Shown here: one piece after another, positions 53,469-63,900 of the stretch
How positions within the stretch are numbered: the first letter of the stretch is position 1
How the letters are laid out: the number at the start of each line of letters is the position of its first letter
Source of the DNA: Chitinophagaceae bacterium IBVUCB2
GTDB lineage: Bacteria; Bacteroidota; Bacteroidia; Chitinophagales; Chitinophagaceae
Assembly: GCA_002127295.1 (NCBI GenBank)
Contig: NFUV01000001.1
Span: forward strand, 1,116,001-1,180,000
DNA: 64,000 nt
Reading direction: 5' to 3'
Made by a program: the position numbers and the translations under genes
The notes under the pieces: model-generated
The model's database searches: none
What the model saw: only the letters and a program-made list of their open reading frames with translations
Told to the model about the DNA's origin: nothing

Positions 53469-56096
53469 ATGAAGAGATTCTTACTGGCCATATCATTTCT
53501 GTTTGTATTGTCAGCTTCTTCTGATGCAGCACATATAAAGGGCGGTTTTTTTACTTATAGATACCTGGGAATTAGTGGAGGCAACTTACAATATACAGTA
53601 ACCCTGACAGTTTATATGATTTGCGGTCCTAGCCAGGGCCAGGTGTCTGACCCTATTAACTTTAGTATTTTTAATGCTGCAACTGGCCAGTTTTTACAAG
53701 ATGCAAGTGTTGGTATAACCAGTAGGTTTGACCTAGGAAAAACCTATGATGAGCCTTGTATTACTGGCAATCAAATAGCATGTTATTATACTGTTCTTGT
53801 TTATGAGCTTCCTTTATTGGAGCTTCCGGTTACACCAGGTGGTTATACAATCGCCTATCAGCGTTGTTGCCGCATAGGAGGTATAAATAATGTTGCTGCA
53901 AGCGGTAGCGTTGGGAATACCTTCGCCATCACTATTCCTGGAACTTCTGTAGGTCAAAATGCAGAAGCAAACAATAGTCCTACTTTTTTAGTAAATGACA
54001 CTGCGGTTGTTTGCGCCAATAGTTTTTTTCAATATTCATTTCAGGCGTCTGATAGCGACCCGAATGATTCATTAGCTTACGAATTTTGTGATGCAATAGG
54101 AGGCGCTTCGCAAGGTAATCCTGCACCAGTTACTGCCTCTGGTCCGCCGTATAGTTCTGTGCCTTATAATTCACCTTTTAGTGGTTCGCAACCAATGGGA
54201 TCAGGAGTTACTATTGATCCACGAACCGGGTTAATAAGTGGTGTAGCACCAACCTCAGGTACATATGTTGTTTGTGTTTGTGTAAAGGAATATCGGAATG
54301 GGGTACTTATTGGTATAACCAGAAAAGAATTGCATGTAGATGTTGGTGATTGTAATCCCTTGCAAGCAAGACTCGACCCAAAGCCAACCACCTGTGATGG
54401 TTTCACAGTTAATTTTCAAAATGATGCATTGGGCAATCCCGCTGGTACAGAATACCATTGGACTTTTGGTGAACCATCCAGCGGAAGTGCCGACACATCT
54501 TTGCTTGCCACTCCAACACATACCTATGCGGATACAGGTGTTTATACTGTAAAATTAAGAGTTGCATTAGCAGGTGGTATTTGCGCTGATAGTGCCTCTT
54601 TCCAGGTAAGAGTGTTTCCCGGTTTTTTCCCTGGCTTTGAATATATAGGCAGTTGCTTTCAAAATCCTTTCCGCTTCCGTGATACGACTAATACGAGATA
54701 TGGAGTTGTAAATAGCTGGCGATGGAATTTTGGAGATCCAACTACTACTTCAGATATCTCAAGTCTTCAAAACCCTCAATGGACTTATGCAGGCCCGGGG
54801 CTTAAGACTGTATCATTAATTGTTACCAACAGTAAAGGCTGTGTTGATACTGCTAATGTTGAAATTGATGTATTGGACAGACCAAATCTTACATTAGGTT
54901 TCAGAGATACTTTAATATGTGTTCCTGATAATGTACAATTAAATGCTGCCACCACAGGCACAGGTACTTTTAGCTGGACCCCTCTTACTAATATAACTAA
55001 CCCCAATACTGCTACTCCTACTGTTAACCCTACATCCACCACCCGGTATTATGTGAATTTGAATGAGAATGGCTGTTTTGCCCGGGATTCAGTAGAAGTT
55101 AGGGTAGTTGGGTTTGTAACGTTGCAGGCAATTAATGATACAACCATTTGCCAGGGAGATGAGATACAATTGAACGCTAATTCCGATGGTCTTCAATTTA
55201 ACTGGACACCTGTAGCAAATCTTGACAACCCTAATATTATTAATCCAATTGCTACCACCATAGATACCACAAGATATTTTATTACTGCAAGAATAGGAAG
55301 TTGTACTGCTACTGATTTTGTAGATGTTATTACTGTTCCCTATCCTGTTGCCAATGCAGGACCACCACAAACAATTTGCTACAATACCTCAGCGCAATTA
55401 AGTGGCTCGCATGATGGCAGTAGTTTTTTCTGGACACCCACTACCTATCTCAATGATCCGACTATATTAAACCCTGTTGCATCACCGCCAAGAACAACAC
55501 AATTCGTACTTTCTTCACTTGATACAAAAGGTTGCCCCAAACCTGGCAGAGACACTGTATTAATAACAGTAAATCCAAGAGTAAGGGCATTTGCCGGTAG
55601 GGATACTTCTGTAATTGTTGGCCAGCCTTTACAGTTTGGCGGAACGGGTGGTGTGAATTATGTATGGACCCCTTCCAGTTATCTCAGCAACCCTACTATT
55701 GCAAATCCCATTGGCCTTTACGGAGCTGAGGTAGATAGCATCCGGTATAAATTGGTAGTAAGAGATGCTGCCGGCTGCCCTGATTCCGCTACTGTAAAAG
55801 TGACGGTGTTTAAAACCAAGGCATATGTTTTTGTTCCAACTGCCTTTACGCCTAACAATGACGGTCTGAATGATTTTATAGCCCCGATTGCGGTGGGTAT
55901 GCAACGCATCAACTACTTCAGTATTTATAATCGCTGGGGACAATTGGTTTTTACCACCACGGTAAATGGCCGTGGCTGGGATGGACGTATTAGCGGCGCT
56001 GTTCAAACCACTGGTGTATTTGTATGGATGGTGAGTGCGGTTGATTATACAGGCAAGCCTTATTTTCAAAAAGGAACCGTGGCGTTGATACGGTAA
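53469..56096 (+). CDS. Large PKD-containing surface protein with T9SS type B C-terminus
   Basis: An 875-residue secreted protein (signal MKRFLLAISFLFVLSASSDA). The N-terminal domain has AAHIKGGFFTYRYLG and AYQRCCRIGGINN, a module common in Bacteroidota gliding-motility C-terminal proteins. A cadherin-like/Ig region (TIDPRTGLISGVAPTSGTYVV) follows. PKD domains include EYHWTFGEPSSGSADTS and VNSWRWNFGDPTTTS. Three similar modules containing 'W(T)P...L.NP....P' strings come next (SWTPLTNITNPNTATPTV; NWTPVANLDNPNIINPIA; FWTPTTYLNDPTILNPVA; VWTPSSYLSNPTIANPIG). The CHU_C type B sorting domain ends the chain (PTAFTPNNDGLNDFIAP, FQKGTVALIR). It is probably a cell-surface adhesin-like protein; function is unproven. 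Confidence 0.92.
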   Translation: MKRFLLAISFLFVLSASSDAAHIKGGFFTYRYLGISGGNLQYTVTLTVYMICGPSQGQVSDPINFSIFNAATGQFLQDASVGITSRFDLGKTYDEPCITGNQIACYYTVLVYELPLLELPVTPGGYTIAYQRCCRIGGINNVAASGSVGNTFAITIPGTSVGQNAEANNSPTFLVNDTAVVCANSFFQYSFQASDSDPNDSLAYEFCDAIGGASQGNPAPVTASGPPYSSVPYNSPFSGSQPMGSGVTIDPRTGLISGVAPTSGTYVVCVCVKEYRNGVLIGITRKELHVDVGDCNPLQARLDPKPTTCDGFTVNFQNDALGNPAGTEYHWTFGEPSSGSADTSLLATPTHTYADTGVYTVKLRVALAGGICADSASFQVRVFPGFFPGFEYIGSCFQNPFRFRDTTNTRYGVVNSWRWNFGDPTTTSDISSLQNPQWTYAGPGLKTVSLIVTNSKGCVDTANVEIDVLDRPNLTLGFRDTLICVPDNVQLNAATTGTGTFSWTPLTNITNPNTATPTVNPTSTTRYYVNLNENGCFARDSVEVRVVGFVTLQAINDTTICQGDEIQLNANSDGLQFNWTPVANLDNPNIINPIATTIDTTRYFITARIGSCTATDFVDVITVPYPVANAGPPQTICYNTSAQLSGSHDGSSFFWTPTTYLNDPTILNPVASPPRTTQFVLSSLDTKGCPKPGRDTVLITVNPRVRAFAGRDTSVIVGQPLQFGGTGGVNYVWTPSSYLSNPTIANPIGLYGAEVDSIRYKLVVRDAAGCPDSATVKVTVFKTKAYVFVPTAFTPNNDGLNDFIAPIAVGMQRINYFSIYNRWGQLVFTTTVNGRGWDGRISGAVQTTGVFVWMVSAVDYTGKPYFQKGTVALIR

Positions 56097-56228
56097 TGGC
56101 AGACAATTATTTTTCAATCAGTACCACTGCATTTTCAATTCATTCCAATTTTTCTTTCTTCTAATCATTTCAACATTCCATCCTGATGTGATAAAATATC
56201 TTTTATCTTAGCCAGATAATAAAAACTC

Positions 56229-56996
56229 ATGCAAAAAATCGTTTTCATCACAGGTGCTACAGCTGGATTTGGAGAGGCCTGTACTTATAAATTTGCTGCA
56301 CATGGCTATGATATTATTATTAACGGCAGAAGAACTGATCGTTTGCAGGTATTAGCGGATGAGTTGGAAAACAAATACAACATTGCGGTACTCCAATTAC
56401 CATTTGATGTTCAAAATGAAAAAGCTGTTTTTGAATCGATAGAAAATATTCCTGCTGACTGGAAATCAATTGACATATTAATTAACAATGCGGGGCTGGC
56501 ATTGGGAAGAGATTATTTTAATGAAGCAGATGTAAATGATTGGAATACGATGATCGATACGAATGTGAAAGGTTTTTTGTATGTAGCCAAAGCCGTTTCG
56601 CAGTTGATGACAAAACAAAACAAAGGACATATAATCAACATGGGTTCCATCGCCGGAAAGGAAGTATATGAAAAAGGCAATGTGTACTGTGCAACCAAGT
56701 TTGCAGTAGATGCCCTAAGCCAGGCTATGCGGATTGATTTGCTTCGATATAATATTAAAGTGACGTCTATTAACCCTGGTGCGGCTGAAACCGAGTTTTC
56801 GGTAGTTCGGTTCAAAGGTGATGAAGGCACAGCGAAAAAAATATATGATGGATTGAAACCACTTTCAGCTGGAGATGTAGCAGATGTAATCTTTTACTGT
56901 GCCACATTGCCACCACATGTTTGTATCAACGACTTATCTATTACCTGCCTGCAACAGGCAAATACTATTTATTTCAACCGGGCCAATCCTGCTTGA
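56229..56996 (+). CDS. Short-chain dehydrogenase/reductase (YdfG-like)
   Basis: A 255-residue classical SDR. The cofactor motif TGATAGFGEA is at residues 8-17, followed by NGRRTDRL, suggesting NADP preference. NNAGLALG follows, with catalytic Ser in NMGSIAGKE and Tyr153-x3-Lys157 in VYCATKFA. INPGAAETEFS and the C-terminal region resemble the YdfG/serine 3-dehydrogenase group, which acts on 3-hydroxy acids and related aldehydes. Substrate assignment is tentative. It stands alone. Confidence 0.92.
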   Translation: MQKIVFITGATAGFGEACTYKFAAHGYDIIINGRRTDRLQVLADELENKYNIAVLQLPFDVQNEKAVFESIENIPADWKSIDILINNAGLALGRDYFNEADVNDWNTMIDTNVKGFLYVAKAVSQLMTKQNKGHIINMGSIAGKEVYEKGNVYCATKFAVDALSQAMRIDLLRYNIKVTSINPGAAETEFSVVRFKGDEGTAKKIYDGLKPLSAGDVADVIFYCATLPPHVCINDLSITCLQQANTIYFNRANPA

Positions 56997-57200
56997 TTAA
57001 TATCAAAAAGCTTTGATTTTAACATGGAATTCCATTTATTTGTACACCTTCTGTAATCTTACCCGCCTGTTGGCCTGAATGTTGCCGTAGTTGCCCTTCG
57101 AAAATGTACCTGAATAGAAAGTTTTTCTCTTAAAAATTAAATCCCCGGCTAAAGTCCATATATATTTATGCTGCACTTGTATCATCATACTATATCTGTT

Positions 57201-57716
57201 ATGAAAAAACCGTACCTCTTAGCCGCAGCACTTCTTATAATCAGTTCTACCGTCTTCTCACAGGATGTTATTCGCCTGCAATCTTGCAGTAACGATATGA
57301 TTTCCCGCCAGGTAGATAGCCTTAAAAGTTTATACGGAAAAGATGGATATGTATTATTGAAAGAAGCTTCAATTAATATGGAAAGTGAATTTGAGATGCC
57401 GGTAATTGTTCCGCTTACACAAGGAAGCTGGTACCAGTTTGTTTTCATAGGCGATTACAATTCCCGTCTTTATGAAGTAAGGATGTACGATTGGCAGGAA
57501 AGACAAGTTGTTTTCCGTCAGAAAAAATGGGGAGAAATTGATGGCAATGTTATCAGTTATTCTTATATCCCTCAATTCTCTGAATTTCATATGATGAAGC
57601 CGGTTCAGGTAAACAAACAAAAGAAAAAGAATCTTTGCGGTTATGTAATGCTGTTTAAAAGAACTGGTGAAGGGAATGCTAATACACTCCCTGCTACTCC
57701 TTCTTCTGACAAGTAA
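57201..57716 (+). CDS. Secreted protein of unknown function
   Basis: The protein has 171 residues from the ATG at 57201, which directly begins a signal peptide (MKKPYLLAAALLIISSTVFS, cleavage before QDV). An upstream ATG at 57168 would put eleven residues in front of it. The mature protein has SCSNDMISRQVDSLKSLYGKDGYVLLKEASINME, then a beta-rich part with many aromatics (GSWYQFVFIGDY, VRMYDWQERQVVFRQKKWGEIDG). No family is recognised. It is followed by a perfect bidirectional terminator shared with sprA. Confidence 0.8.
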   Translation: MKKPYLLAAALLIISSTVFSQDVIRLQSCSNDMISRQVDSLKSLYGKDGYVLLKEASINMESEFEMPVIVPLTQGSWYQFVFIGDYNSRLYEVRMYDWQERQVVFRQKKWGEIDGNVISYSYIPQFSEFHMMKPVQVNKQKKKNLCGYVMLFKRTGEGNANTLPATPSSDK

Positions 57717-57737
57717 ACTTTAATTAAAATAATTCAT

Positions 57738-57774
57738 AATAAAAACCCAGTCAATAATTGACTGGGTTTTTATT
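57738..57774. terminator. Bidirectional terminator between the secreted-protein gene and sprA
   Basis: A perfect 17-bp stem (arm AATAAAAACCCAGTCAA) with a TAA triloop and T/A runs on both sides lies between convergent genes. Confidence 0.93.
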
Positions 57775-57962
57775 ATACCTAAAGCTAGTAGTAAAGCAAT
57801 TAGAAAATTTGAGCTTTGTCATTTATACCGCAGCTATGTATCTAAGTATCTATATCAAATAAAAAATGTACGTTTAAATTCTTGCCAATTAAAATACTTT
57901 TTATCATCAAGGACAATGAAGATTAAGCATTTTGTTCTTTATAAAGTATCATTATAAAGAGC

Positions 57963-60900
57963 TTACTGCGCCAGCGAAATTCTTACCTGCAATCCTGCTC
58001 TTGTATTGGTTACCGGGAAAGCATTACTGATCTTAGGGATACTCCGGTTTTGTTCAAAGTAAAGTTTCATACTTACCCGGTTGTTAAGAATATAATCTAT
58101 TGATGGGGCTATACGAATAACTTTTTGACCCGATGTTCCAAAGGAGGTACCCTGATCTAATTTACTGTTCGCTGTAGCATCATCCCGCAGGCTGAAATCA
58201 AATCTGAAGGTGACATCATTATCCAGCTTCATCTTGCCAATCTTCTTGATCAACGGGAACCCTTTCTTTCTCCAGTTAAAACCAAATGTAACCTCGGTAG
58301 AACGATTTTCTGCTAACTGGTAATCAATCAAGCTAAGACTTAGCTGGCGGCTTTTCCTGAATTCAAATCTTGTAGTAAGTTGATTGCTGAAGGTCATATC
58401 AATTTCAATCAATGGATCAAAGGCTTCTGCAATAGTAATATTTGGAACCAGGAAGAAGGGAATATAGTTTCCAGTTAAAGGATCTACAAAGTTTGGATAA
58501 CCTACTCTAAACGGATCCGCAAATAACAGGGCTGTATTAAAGCTGTTCATGCTAAAGGTACTATGATAGCCGTGACGAATAGTGAAGTTGGTAAATATTT
58601 TATCCAACCCTGGTATTCTGGATAATCCGTTGTAAGTAATTGCCCAGTTGGGTTTTGGTAAAATTCCAGAGAAAGGATTTGACCTGATATTTGGATTGCT
58701 GTTCTTCGTAAGGTTAATGCTTCCCGGATCTTTTTTGGTATAGGCTGCAATGAACGCAGGGATCACTACATCCTGTGCATAACGACCATACCCTTGTATA
58801 TATCCATCAGGACCGGTTGGGTTACCGGTGGCATAAGGATTTATTCCCCCTAACTTTTGTGAAAGCAACAGCCTGTTATTCTCAAATGTTTTAAATGTTT
58901 CGGAAATAACATTCGGATCAAACTTGGTGAACAAAGTTTGGTAAGAAATATAACTAACAGTAAAGCTACCTAATGCATAAGGATTGAGGCGGGTCAAGCC
59001 AACATTATCAAACTTACTGGTGTCTTTATATAATTCAGAATACTGTTTATCAAAAGTCTTATCCAGGTTAATATCAATATTAAAATCCCGGAACGGACTT
59101 ACCTGAGCCGTAATGTTAAGACGTTGATTAAATCGTTGCTGAATTAAAGCAGAAACTAAAGTATCAGTAGATAATAACCCCTTCGCCCCAAAACGGTTTA
59201 TCCAGTTCGTATCTGGTTGGTAACCGAAAATATAACCAAAGCCCGGCTGACCACTCTTTAAGTTTTGTCCAAGCACTCTTGTGCTATCCATATAACCCGG
59301 TAATGTGGTTCCAAAATCTTCTGTATACTGAATACCCACTCTCTTCAATGCAGTTGCTATTTGCAAGAAAGCTTTCGGTATGCCTCCAATTTCCGGCAAT
59401 TGGTTAGGATCTTTTCTCTCCTTTATTTTCTTAGCCTTAATTTTTTTAATCCGCTTAATCTTGCCATTCTTATTTCTAATAGTATCATACCGAACTACAC
59501 CGTCGCCAGTATTAAGTTGGGGTTGATTCGGTGGTGGAGGTGTAACACCTTTGTTATCATCAGCTGTTGCCGGGTTACTTTTTACGTCATTACTTTTCTT
59601 GTTATTCCCATTTTTATTATCCACACCATCTTTGCCCCCACCGCTATTATTTGTCCTGGGTTGTCTTGGAGTATTTGAATTTACGGCACGCAGAAATCTC
59701 GACTTGTTATACAACTCTTCAAACTTCAGTTCGCCATTAATAGTTCTTGTTTGTGTATTACCTAACGTATTACCCAGCAATCTTGCTTCTGGTAATAAAG
59801 AAGCTGCCAGCCAGTTATACTTTGTATTATAGCTGGCACGGAGTGTCGTCCAATCCAGGAACGGAATTTTTTGTGTTGGTACGTTATAGGTAATCGTTGC
59901 TTCCTGTCGATAATTTGTATTTCTTCCTCCTTTAAATAAATTATCTCGTATAGAATCTTTTTCCTGTTTTGTATCAATACGTCCGAAAGGTTCATCAATT
60001 CTGGCGTTGTTTACTGCATTAAAATCAATAGAGATTGATCTTGTCAGGTTCCATTGCAAAATATAATAACGGTCGAAAGTAAAATACTTATTGTAGGTCT
60101 CTGGTATTTTATACGGACCTCCTCCCACATTGCGTGGTCGTATAGCTCCAAACTGGCGGAAAACATCTGCACGGAAAGATATCTGTGAAGGAGCATAATT
60201 AAAATTAATATCCTTAATAAGCATCAGCCATTTTGATTTTGACTTAATCAAATTCTTAAATGGTTCAAATGGTCTTGTTTGGGGCGCATAGGTATATCCT
60301 ACTGCTCCACGGGTACGGCGTATCTCATCTCTTTCTATCAGCGGGTTGTGACTCAGTGTTTGTAAATAAGAATAATTAAAATCGAAATTGGTAATACTCC
60401 ATGGCTTTGGACGTTTACCGTCTGTTTTTAATTTTCTAACATTGGTTAGATTGATTGTTTTAATAGTAGTTATATCCTGTGACTCGTTTCTGATAGAATC
60501 TTTTATAGTAGCATCAGCTTCCTTAATTTTTTCCTTCAGTTTTATATCCAGGTCATAAGGATCATACTCCGGTGTACTGCTGCTACGGCTGATACCTGCA
60601 TATACCGGTATCTGGAGACCTAATTTTTTAGGGAATAATTTTCCGGCTTCAATTGTGGCAGAAGCATCAATCGTATATACATCTTCCCTGCTTCTTTCAT
60701 TTACTCTTTGCTCTAATGTACCAAAGCCGCTGCTTCTTGCGGTAGCTGATAAACTAAATGTTCCAAGATCGGCTAATCGTATATCAGTACGGGCCAGTGC
60801 TGCCCAGCCACCTTTTTCATCTAATTGAGAAAAACGTAGTTCATTGAACCAGACTTCTGTACAAGCAAGCTCCAAGTTTGTATTTTCTACAGCAAGTAGC

Positions 60901-63900
60901 ATACCCCTCACTTCACCAAGATTAGGATTTCCTATAATAGCATAAGTCCGGCCATTCGGCAAAGTTTCTTTGTAGTATTCTGTTGGTGGTATGCCCAGTT
61001 TATTCCTTCGCTTTTTTAACTCTGTTAAATCCTGCAGTTGAAAATCCAGATTATTGGCTTCAGGCCAGATGCGTAAGCTATCTGTTTCACCAAAATCTGT
61101 AATCGTTAATGGAATTTTCACTTCATAATAATTACCGGAAAAATCATTTCCCATTCTTACTACACCATTTAAATCTCCATCTTGTACTTGCTGATTACCC
61201 TGTACTGATTCTGCATGTATGAACATAGATAAACGTCCGTACTGACGCATATCGAGGTTCATAGTTTTAAAAACACCACGGGCCTCATCTTTTTGAAGTC
61301 CGCAAACTTGCATGCTAAGTGCCTGCTCGTTTAAGAAAAGCGACACATTATTGTTGCTTAACTGTTGCTGTCTTTCAATACCGGGAGGAATCCGATAAAT
61401 TATGGGCTGCCGCTGATCGTTCTCTTCTACGTTTACCGCTAAAACATTTACCTGTGTAGGATCAGGGTTTGGCAGGTTAGTGTACAAACCAGTAGTATCG
61501 ATTTCATTCCTGAATTTTCTCCATTGGTTACGGATTAACTCCAACTTACCGAAGCGCATTACCACTGAATCAGCAAAGCCAGTTGCAAACATGCGGATAA
61601 ATCGGATAGACTTAAAGTCAGGTATGTTTCCAATCTTTTGAGTAAACTGTGCTACGGGTATGCGGAAGAGATACCATTTTTCAACACGGTCTGTTCCATC
61701 AGCTAATTTTACGGTAGGTGTTCTTACATCGGTAATAAAGTTTGATCCTGCTATCATATTCGGAAGAATGTCTACTTCGTACTCGAAGTACTCCTCCACT
61801 TCATTCATGGTATTATCCCGGTTCAATTCCTCGGCATCGGGATATTGTGTAAACGCATTTACAAACTGTGAGTTATCAGTAGCTATTGGTGAGTTGCCAT
61901 GAGGGTTGTTTATGTTTTTATATCGTTGCAAAATACCCGTAGCTGGTGATTGATCAAAAGAAGGATCCCGATAAGGTTTAAAATTATCGGCTGAAGGGTC
62001 CAAGGATGCCCGTTGAAAAATTGGAGACGCAGCACCAAAGTTTGTTTGTAAACTGTTTAGGTAAGGAGAAAATTTTGTTTTTTCTTCCTCATCTTGTAAA
62101 CCATCAAATCCTACATCCTGAAACTGCCTGTCATTTGGATCAATATTAAATGCATTGGTAACCTGTAGTGGGTTTGCAGGCACTTTACCCCAAACGGTTG
62201 TATTATCTACGGGAGCATTGTTTGTAGGTGTTGGTAATCCATTCTCATATTGTCGCTTACCATCTCTCAAAACATCTTCTGAAATATTACCCAGGTTAAA
62301 AAATAATTTACCGCCGGCGGGATTGGCAGTGTTTCGTATAAAAGGATCTTGCAACCAAAACTCTATGTATTCAATATTACCTGTTTCAAAATCTGTCTGA
62401 TCTATATTGCGCATTAACCCACCCCATGACTGCTGAGGATTAGTTAGTCTTCCATTGGCATCTACCCTTGTATTTCTTGATTCATAATTGTAAGGACCTT
62501 TGTCTTTTGGATAAAAGGCCAGATCAAATGTGGTAAGCAATCCTTCACCGAATTGGGGGTTACGTTTTGGAAATATCTCCCGCATGAACACCTGTCGTGT
62601 TTCCGGTTTAGATAATTCAGCTAAATCGTTTTGAAGCGGGTTATTGGCATTTCTTCTTTCCTGTAATACAGCTTCTATATTATACCATGCAATTTTAGCC
62701 CTGTTATATCCGCTTTGCAGATCATTATTAAGTGCAGACTCCGGGAACAAACCATTTCCTTGTGGTACAGAAGCGAGAGTCCAGCTTAGTAATGGAAACC
62801 GAAGATCAATACTTGCACGGGTACCTTCAAAGTCATCAATATAAGACTGACCGGCTTCTCCTTTACCAATTAATTTTGAGTGACCCGGATCTAAGAAAGC
62901 AGCTTCAGCATATGCTGTAATAGATGACATTGTTTTAGTTGAATAGAACGGTAGTTTATCCAACCATTTAGTAAGACGGGGTAAGTTGTTCCGGTAATCC
63001 ACATCAACCCCATACATCCTGTTCTTAATAGGATCTTCACCATACAGCGTTTTGGCAAAGAATGGCCGTTCTCCTAATTGAACAACCGTAGCACCGAGGC
63101 TCAATTTTTTATTAGCTATGTAGTCAAGACGAAGCCCGAGGAAATTTTTCTGCTGTAGTGCAAATGCGCCATTATTTTCGGAAGTAACGGTAACAGGCAC
63201 ACCGGAATTAATTATTGCCTGGTTGGTAACCCGCAATGTTCCTAAATCATAGTTTACTTCGTAATCAACATTCTCCTGTAATATTTGTCCGTTGGCTGTT
63301 ACAGTAACAGAGCCGCGGGGAACATTATATCCAATTTGATAATCGCTGCCACCACCGGATGAGCCAGATGATTTTGAACGACCTACTATTTTAAACCGGT
63401 TAAGATTTGCATAGGTTTGTGCAATTGCTTTAATAGTATCATATAAAGGATAGTATAAATATTTATCCCGCAAAGCTTGTGTAGGATATACATAGTCAAG
63501 GTCACGGCCAAAAGGCTCCAACACCGGGAATATGATTCTACTCTGTTGTGATATTACAGTATATCCTTCTATAAAATCAAACACCCCATCCGGTTGCGGG
63601 TCGTTTTGATTATTCAACCGGTCGAGATTGGTTAATGAAATAATTGGTTGTCCCTGGTAAGGAGGGCTTACATCTGCGGGTGGCAAATATCTTTTTTCAC
63701 CAAGACTTGGCTCCTCGTAAGTAAGATCTAATTTAAAATCTTGTCTTTCCAATTGGCCAAACCCTACTGAATAAACATTCTTCATCATCAAATCCCAGAT
63801 AGGAAGATTTGTACGTTGTGAAGTAGCCTTTAATAATTTAAGAAATAATACCCGCTGCGAAGTACCGGTTGTATCGGGTGGTACGTCTTGAGAAAACTCT

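Noticed and set aside
59360-59840. Plus-strand open frames opposite the low-complexity part of sprA
   Set aside because: They are antisense shadows of the Lys/Asn-rich sprA codons, overlap each other and have no credible start context.
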